Positions 57,665 through 64,000 of a stretch of 64,000 nt of DNA are shown piece by piece. The DNA is from Desmodesmus armatus (lineage: Eukaryota > Chlorophyta > Chlorophyceae > Sphaeropleales > Scenedesmaceae): positions 55,001 to 119,000 of the forward strand of contig VIIQ02000678.1 in the NCBI GenBank assembly GCA_007449985.2, read 5' to 3'. The translations under genes and the position numbers were made by a program. Within the stretch, counting starts at the first letter, position 1. Each line of letters begins with the position of its first letter. Below the pieces are notes generated by a model that saw only the letters and a program-made list of their open reading frames with translations, did not search any database and had not been told where the DNA came from.

Positions 57665-60600
57665 TCACATCCCTCCCAGCCGCGACTCATCCACACCCAT
57701 CTTCTGTGCCTGCAGGTTGCCACAGCCGAGTGTGTCCATGGAGAAGAACTGCAGGCAGGTGCAGGCAGAGAGGTGCAGGCAGGCAGCCGCAGGCAAACAG
57801 GAAGACAGGCAGACAGGGCAGGCACAGGCCAGGACGGCACAGCATGGCAGAGCACGGCGAGGTTCAGCATACAGTCAGGACACGGTGCAAAGAACTGCAC
57901 GGTATATTCCTGATCAAGTGGTGTAGTCAATATGCTAAACAAAGATATCGTCTTTGCTTGACCAGGCGCGCTGTGCTGCAGCTGCAAGCGTGTGTTGTCA
58001 TGCTGATCTGGTGGTTTGTCACGGGCTAATCCGCTGCAACCACCGCACAGGCATGGACAGCAGCACAGGTACGGACGCATCAATGCCAGGCACGTGGCTC
58101 ACCTGTGCCCTCTCAGAGAATGACATGGGCCCACGGAACATCACGCTCCTGCAGTACACACACCAACAGCAGGCACACACAGGCAACATAACACACATGC
58201 GGTTAGATCTCTCTGCATGCAAGCCAGGCTTCAAGATGTGACAGCATGAATTCATACAGGCAGGCATGGCTATCACCTCCCACGCAGTCCGACTGCCTGG
58301 ATCATTGCAGACTGCAGGCCAGCTGTATCCCCACACATAACTGCTCAACCCCAAAGCAACCGCACACCACAGCCCTACAAGCATACTGCCATCAGCTGCT
58401 TTCATCACCAGGGCAGTTCAACTGAGTTATCGCACCTCTGGATCTTCTGCTGCTCGTCAAAGGCATGCACCAGGATGCCGCTGCTGACCCCAGTCAGTGT
58501 CCTGCTGGCCTTGTTCATCAGCACGTTCTGGTAGTGGATGAACAGCAGCTTGCCATCAGGGCTCAGGGCCTCTGCGTGCCAGTAGGGGCTGCCTGCCAGC
58601 TGCTCCTGGCGCTGCTGGCAGTAGTCCATGCAGGCATCCCTGCTGCCCAGGTTGGCTGCACGCCACACACCAGTGCCCTCCTGCAGCAACACACGACCAA
58701 AGGCACACACTGCTGGTTGGGTGATGTTTGCGCAGCATGTTGCATGTGAGGCACGTGGAAGCAGTGCTTTGGTAGATGCACAGATTGGCAGCTGCTCAAC
58801 TCAGAAGTTGGGTTGCTGTCGACATGATGCTGTGAGCGCACCAATCTGCAGCTGACCACAGTGGAGCTGGTTGCAGCTTTCTGCATCACAGCTGGCAGCA
58901 TCAGCTCACACCAGCTGCTTTTGTGCACATGGCTTGGGCTGAGCCATGCACACTTCAACAAGACCCACTGCAGCCCGCCTGCTGCCTCCTGAAACCCTAC
59001 TAGCATCAGCAACAACCCCAAACAGCCAGCATCCTCCCAGCACTACCCACCTTGCATGCATAGTCCTCAGACAGGGCAGAAGACAGGTTCATCACATCAG
59101 CTCCAGGCACAGCCCCAAAGGCCTCACGGAAGGCCAGGGCGGCCCCCTTGGCACGCGCCTGCACCCCATCTGCACCTGCTGCCGCACTGCCTGCAACACT
59201 CACTGCGCTCTTGCCCCTGCTACTACTGCTGCTGGTGCTGTCTGTGTTGAGGAATGCTTCGATGTCAAAGGGCTTGTAGCTGCGGCAGAGCAGCCATGCT
59301 GCCTCGTCTGATGTGGCGCCCCTCCAGGTCCAGCTGTCCTTAATCAGGCCTGTGCTGGAGTCGAAATGCAGCCTGTGCAGCAGTTACAAGGAAGAGCCAG
59401 TGGCAGGACAAGCAGCAGGATGTGACAGGTGAGAGACAGCAAGCTGCAGCTGCAGAGAGAAGCTCGTGCAGTATGTACAGGTTGTGGTGTGTGCGAGGCT
59501 GCTGCTTGTCGGACTGCCTGCTTGCTGGGACTTCAAGCTACTGGTCGTCTCACCCCTGGCCAAAGGGACAGCATGGGGAGAACGGGGGGGGGGGGGGGAG
59601 CAGGAGTGCTGCAGCTGCATTGCTCACCTGGTGACTCCATAGTGCTCAAAGGGCTTGTTGGTTGTGGGGCGCTGAGGGATGAGTGAGAGGTGGGCAGTGC
59701 CAGAGGCCCGCCACATCACAAAGGCATCACTGGACGCTGGCTCTGTTGCAATGTGCAGGATGTCAACCTTATAGTCGGGAATGGAGCGCAGTAGGTCGCG
59801 CCACACGTTCCTGATGGCTGTGCGGCCCTTGGCGGGCTGCAGGAGCCACATGCCATCGTCCTGCACAGGTAGATACACAACACTTGGTGCTTCAGTGGGC
59901 CTATTTGCAGCATGCATTGACACGTTTCTGATGACTGTGCGGCCCTTGGCAGGCTGCAGGAGCCACATGCCGTCATCCTGCGCAAGCAAACACAACGCTT
60001 GGTGCTTCAGTGGGCCTGTTTTTCAGCATGCATTGCTGGCATATTCCTGTGCGATTCACAGCTTGACGTGTGCATTGCAGCACTGTTGGCGTGTAGGGTG
60101 CTGGGTGGATCACAGGGCGCCTGACACACAAGCCTGCTGCCTGGGTCGTTGGTACTTCTCCAGTCAGTCTGTACAGCGACTGCTGCAGAGAGCACACCTC
60201 TACAAGCGCATCACTCCACCAATGGAGCAAACCAGCAGCGCTTTGGCTGTACCGGCAGCAATGATGTCATATACTGTCATTTACTTATTAAATTTTGACT
60301 CGACTGATAGTCCAAGGTGTCAGCACTCACATGGCAGGTAGCATCCTCAGCGATTAGGTCATCCAAGCCCCTCAGCTGCCTGGAGTTGAGCAGGTGGAGG
60401 TACTCAGTGGCCTTGTCAGCAAGCAGGCGATGCTGGACGTCTGTCCTGCGCTGCACACTCACAAATCCGACCACTGGCTGGACCCCTGCACGGCACAAGG
60501 GGTAAGGTGGGGAGGGGTTGGGAGGAGGGGGTGGTGTGGGGCCCCTGGGGCCTGCGTGGCAAGCTAGCTTGAACCAAACACCTGATGCTGCCCTTTCTAG

Positions 60601-60913
60601 ACACATGAATACTTACGAATGTACCATGGACATGGGTGCTCAGCACAATTTCCAGTGTCTGCTGATGCACATGTGTGCACATGTGGCCCAGATGCCCCCC
60701 GCCTGCATTTGAAGCATATTCTAGGGCCCATACTTGTGCCAGTCAAGAAGATGGACATGCTGATGGACAGAATGCGCCGCATGTGTGTGATTAGGGGAAG
60801 GGGCACAGGGACTGGCAATCAAGCTTCTGGCACTCACTACTGGCACGGTTCCCTCCTGCCCGTCTGAACCTTTCCTGGCTGAACCGTGCGCGAGCTTGCA
60901 TTGCCTTCTCCAT
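57665..60913 (-). CDS. Double NTF2/SnoaL-like domain protein
   Basis: Seven exons join in phase: 60913-60838, 60485-60331, 59860-59628, 59372-59051, 58680-58436, 58148-58103 and 57748-57665, giving 386 residues. The first NTF2-like domain runs KATEYLHLLNSRQLRGLDDLIAED then GRTAIRNVWRDLLRSIPDYKVDILHIA ... FVMWRASGTAHL; the spacing of helix, catalytic-pocket Asp and cone strands is typical of the SnoaL/polyketide-cyclase-like fold. A second unit follows after an Ala/Ser-rich linker: YWHAEALSPDGKLLFIHYQNV. Such folds bind small hydrophobic ligands or act as dimerisation platforms; no substrate can be named. The short N-terminus (MEKAMQARARFSQERFRR) is basic and amphipathic and could start a targeting peptide, but the frame is open upstream, so an earlier start is possible. 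An alternative 3' splice site 117 bp upstream of exon 3 is discussed under the tandem duplication. Confidence 0.8.
59584..59598. repeat. Poly-G run of 15
   Basis: Mononucleotide run inside an intron of the NTF2-like gene, about 30 bp after the exon 3 donor. Confidence 0.9.
59813..60030. repeat. In-frame tandem duplication, 117-bp unit, across an exon start
   Basis: The 3' splice site and first 19 codons of exon 3 (starting 59860 on the minus strand) recur at 59977 with a few substitutions; part of the preceding intron is also duplicated (CTTGGTGCTTCAGTGGGCCT in both). The two acceptors are exactly 117 bp apart and the frame between them is open. Confidence 0.9.
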
Positions 60914-61666
60914 GACGTTCAAGAACAAGATGCTGTGTCCGTCAAAGTGAATAAACTGGGTTGTGCGGACGGCAGGACAGCCACACTGGAAAAACACGTG
61001 CGGGTACCGGGGAAAACGTGATGCCAACCCTGAGACCTGAAAGTGTTGCGCAGGAAACACAATCCAAATTGAGCCAACAGCAAAGCCTTCAGGCTCGAGC
61101 TGGCGACATGACGTACAGCTGCCATGTTTGACCAGTCAACAGAACGCCCACAGTACTGCGCATTGGCCGCAGGAACGTATGCACACATGCTTCCTTGATA
61201 AGAACATGGGCTGTTGTGTCAGACTCCATCTGGAGCAACCAGCGCAGTGAAATCTGGGCTTCACTCTGTTTGTCAATTGAGGCTTTGGAGCCTGAGGCCT
61301 TCAGCCACCCATTTGGAATAGCTATCACTGGCACAAATCACAGCCAAATGCTTGATCAGGTGCTGTTATCCGCAGCTTGACAACACCAGCCGGGTGCACA
61401 CCGTTCTCACACAGTTGCCGCTGGTCACCAAGGCAGGCTGCGTTGGTGCAACTGTCACAGCGCGGTGCGTACAACCCTTCCAACCACAACTTTGGTATTA
61501 CAACAACAGACTCAGCATTCATACCACGCCTGTAATCTGCGCAGCCAAGCTCGTGAGCATGAAGTTGCACATCTGCCCCCATGCAACACAACAACAAACC
61601 TCACAAAACTCACGACACGCTAGCCACATATTGTGCAAAGCACCATCCAGCCCACAATGCTTGTCA
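60914..61666. other. Spacer between the NTF2-like and LRR genes
   Basis: It holds the promoter of the NTF2-like gene and the 3' flank of the LRR gene. A frame upstream of the NTF2-like ATG stays open for about 50 codons and could extend its N-terminus. Confidence 0.45.
61498..61502 (-). terminator. TGTAA polyadenylation signal, LRR gene
   Basis: TTACA on the plus strand 165 bp after the stop codon at 61667. Confidence 0.6.
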
Positions 61667-63530
61667 TCACTCTGCCAGTGCTGCTGCCACCTGCTGTGCC
61701 ACCTCCTGGTTGCTGTGGCCAAGGAGGTGCCGCAGCACCTGGCGCCATACAGGCTCGCAATCATCGGCCTGCACAATAACACATGACAGCACGATGACAT
61801 CACCTCAGCGTCTGATGTGACACATGGCAAGTAGCAAACCATGCCACACACGGTGCTGTACATGCAGGGCAGGCCGACCGTCAGCTGGCCATCAAAGTAC
61901 GCAGGGCTGTGATGGTAAGCAGGGCTGTGAGTCAGCAGACGCAAGAGCAAAGCATCAAGGATCCCCCATGCCTTCAACCACAGGTAGTGCCAAGGGCCCC
62001 AGCCTTGACCAGTAGAGCTTGTCACAAAGCATTCACAAAGTGAGCTACACACACCAGGGTTACGCACAATCCAGTATACAAGACACCATGACTCACCTGC
62101 CACACAAACACTCCGGGGTGCGATCCGATGCACACCAGTCTCGTCAGCTGCTTCAGCTGTGTCAGCTGCTGCAGCAGTACTTCTGCAGGACAAGGGGCTT
62201 GCAGGTCCAGCTCCTTCAGCCCTGTCAGTCGGCCAACAGCCTCCAGTGTTTTGCCCACCAACCCTTGCTCAGTGGGGACATCCTCACTGGACAAGACCAG
62301 TGAGTGCAGCCCGCTCAGCCGCTGCAGTGGGGCCAGCAGCTCTTCGCTGTACTGCAGTCTCCGCATGATGAGAGCCTGCAGGCCAGGGCAGCAGCTGACG
62401 AGGCGGGTGCCATCAGGAGCTGCCGCACGGGTGCCGTCTGGCGCTGCGACATTTGAAACGTCCAACGTCTGCAGGTGCGGCAGCTGCCTGCCAGCAGGGA
62501 ACATGTGCTGCCATACTGCTGCTGGCGACTGGCAGTGGCGTATGTAGAGGTGCTGCAGCTTGCTGCTTGCTGTCAGGGCCGATAAGGCTGCTGCAGGAGG
62601 GTTGCCCTCATTGTAGACTGTCAAGCTGCTGGCCCCTGAAAGGTCGAGGTGTGTCAGCTGCTGCAGGTCTTGCAGCTGTGACAGCAGCTGTGCAGCCCCT
62701 GCTGCAGGACCAAGTAGGGTGGCATGTGCCAGATCCAAGTGCTGTAGGCGTGTAAGGGCTGCCAGGGCAACAGGCTCAAGCCTGGCAACCCCTGCTAACC
62801 CCAGACGAGTAAGGTGCTGCATCGCTGACAGCATACTGCTGCTGAGATCTGCATAGGGGATGGGAGCCAGCCGCAAGTCAACCAGCCGGGTCAGCGACTG
62901 CAGTGGCTGAAGGGCAGGCGTCCCCTCGTCAGGGCCCTGCAACTCAACATCATCAATCTCAAGGTGGGTCAGCTGCTGCAGCCCCGATAACACATCTGTT
63001 TGAAGCAGGAGGTCGTCCCGGCCCAGCTTTGTGCCGCAGATAATGAGCTGCTGCAGCCCCGGCAGCAGGGTCAGCGCTGCTGCCAGCCCCTCTGCCCCAT
63101 CAAGCAGCGTGCAGGCATACAGCTGCAGCCGCTCAAGGGTGAACCCAGGCTGCACTATACCCTGGCACCCGCTGCCTGGCTGCAGCTGCAGGGTCATGTA
63201 TTTGATCTTTAGGGTGCGTAGCCGCAGGTTCGCAGGCAGGCGTACCAATTTGACTGCACCACCAGGACCCATGAGGACCAGGCTGTCAACACGCAGGCCA
63301 TGCTTTGAGAGGTACATGACCAGGCTGTCAGCTTGCTGCTGGGTTTTGGCATATGCTGTTATGCTGCTGAGTGCCAGCACAGCTGCTTGGTGCAACCTGC
63401 TGTGGGCGCGTGCAGCATTGGCGAGGCTGACATGGTCGCTGGCACAGAACTGGAGCACTGCCAGCAGACAGGGGTCTGGCAGCTGCAGTATTGACACTGG
63501 CTGAACGGTGTCCATCCTGCGGTGCAGCAT
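61667..63530 (-). CDS. F-box-like leucine-rich-repeat protein
   Basis: Two exons: 63530-62097 and 61768-61667, joined in phase 0, giving 511 residues from the first ATG (a second ATG follows five codons later). The N-terminal PVSILQLPDPCLLAVLQFCASDHVSLANAARAHSRLHQAA resembles an F-box (LPD, then hydrophobic spacing, then a late RLH), which would bind SKP1 in an SCF ubiquitin ligase, but it is divergent. Residues about 80-470 are irregular leucine-rich repeats of the L-x-x-L-x-x-L-x-L type (LTHLEIDDVEL, LVDLRLAPI, LQHLDLAHATL, LTHLDLSGAS, LKELDLQAP), a substrate-binding solenoid. The short second exon (DDCEPVWRQVLRHLLGHSNQEVAQQVAAALAE) is helical. One GTRAAAPDGTR stretch is a short internal duplication. 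The substrate is unknown. Large families of such LRR proteins are common in Chlorophyceae. Confidence 0.8.
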
Positions 63531-64000
63531 AGAGTTGGTTCTCTCCAAGCAGCAGGGCACAAAGACACACTGGCAGACAGGCAGTGGTGCCCAAGTCACT
63601 TTGCTGTATGAATCAGGCAACCTTCACCTGTCGCCACCCGTCCAAACAGTAAACGCTTAGGGAACCTAGACTAGGATGCAGGCAAGACAGAGAAGAGGTT
63701 GAGACAGAGGCATCTGATGAGATCTGAGGGGGATCTGAGCACAACTTATTTGAATAAAGCAGCAACGGATTGAGACCAATTCATGCGCGAGAGAAGAAAG
63801 GCACAGGATATTTGGTTCTAGCAGGGTCTGCAAAAATGACGCCTTGGGGATTTTGTTTTGAAAGTTGCACCAGCTGGTCAACTGCACTGTGGTGGAGCAA
63901 CACTTTTCAAGATGCCAGTGGCCAGTGTAATTCAGAACAGACTGCCAGGGCAGAGTTGGTACATGCGGCTATGATGGACCGATGCTGGTTGCCAATTGGT
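63531..64000. promoter_or_regulatory. Upstream region of the LRR gene, right edge
   Basis: The frame of the LRR gene remains open for about 90 bp upstream of the chosen ATG but has no further ATG. The remainder is AT-richer and shows no gene. Confidence 0.4.

Noticed and set aside
1..64000. CRISPR arrays, operons, rRNA, tRNA or phage genes
   Set aside because: No regular spacer-repeat array, no rRNA or cloverleaf was found by reading, and the genes are intron-rich eukaryotic ones.

Overview
The window looks like nuclear DNA of a green alga (Chlorophyta, probably Chlorophyceae). Most genes are split by short GT-AG introns with GTGAGT/GTAAGT-type donors. Many genes end near TGTAA, the usual polyadenylation signal of these algae. 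A plastid-type MinE with an N-terminal targeting peptide and a plant-type mitochondrial bL36 with a C-terminal tail are both present. Coding and non-coding DNA is full of CAG/CTG repeats that encode long Gln and Ala runs. An inverted TTTAGGG-type telomere-like motif also fits. All gene models were built by hand by matching exon phase to family signatures; no database was searched.

Left part (1-18 kb): an exon of a CHD-like SANT module at the edge, mitochondrial ribosomal protein bL36 (+), a MutT-type Nudix hydrolase (-), and a large chromatin protein (+) with acidic, RGR-rich, SANT/CHD-C-terminal-like, FYRN, FYRC and polyQ regions. That last gene holds tandem mini-exon repeats. About 3 kb without a recognisable gene follows, containing a 173-bp structured inverted repeat. 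Then come a small secreted His/Gly-rich protein (-) and a 955-residue ankyrin-repeat/polyQ nuclear protein (-).

Middle part (19-42 kb): an IQ-BAG cochaperone (-), DNAJC17-type J/RRM protein (-), DCN1-like neddylation factor (-), RING-H2 ubiquitin ligase with SUMO-interaction-like motifs (+), STK19 homologue (+), plastid MinE (-) and an arginine/serine-rich nuclear protein (+).

Right part (42-64 kb): a gene-free stretch with the telomere-like inverted motif, a very large Gln/Ala-rich bZIP transcription factor (-), a renalase-like FAD oxidoreductase (-), another gene-poor 3 kb, a double NTF2/SnoaL-like protein (-) with an in-frame 117-bp tandem duplication, and an F-box-like leucine-rich-repeat protein (-).

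Three large low-complexity genes need single-base additions in short C/G runs to stay open (nine sites). All are of the same sign, and the restored models are exact multiples of three. This looks like residual sequencing error rather than gene decay. Genes tied to protein quality control and modifier pathways are common here (BAG, DnaJ, DCN1, RING, F-box-like LRR, several SUMO-like motifs), but nothing shows that they form one operon-like system.
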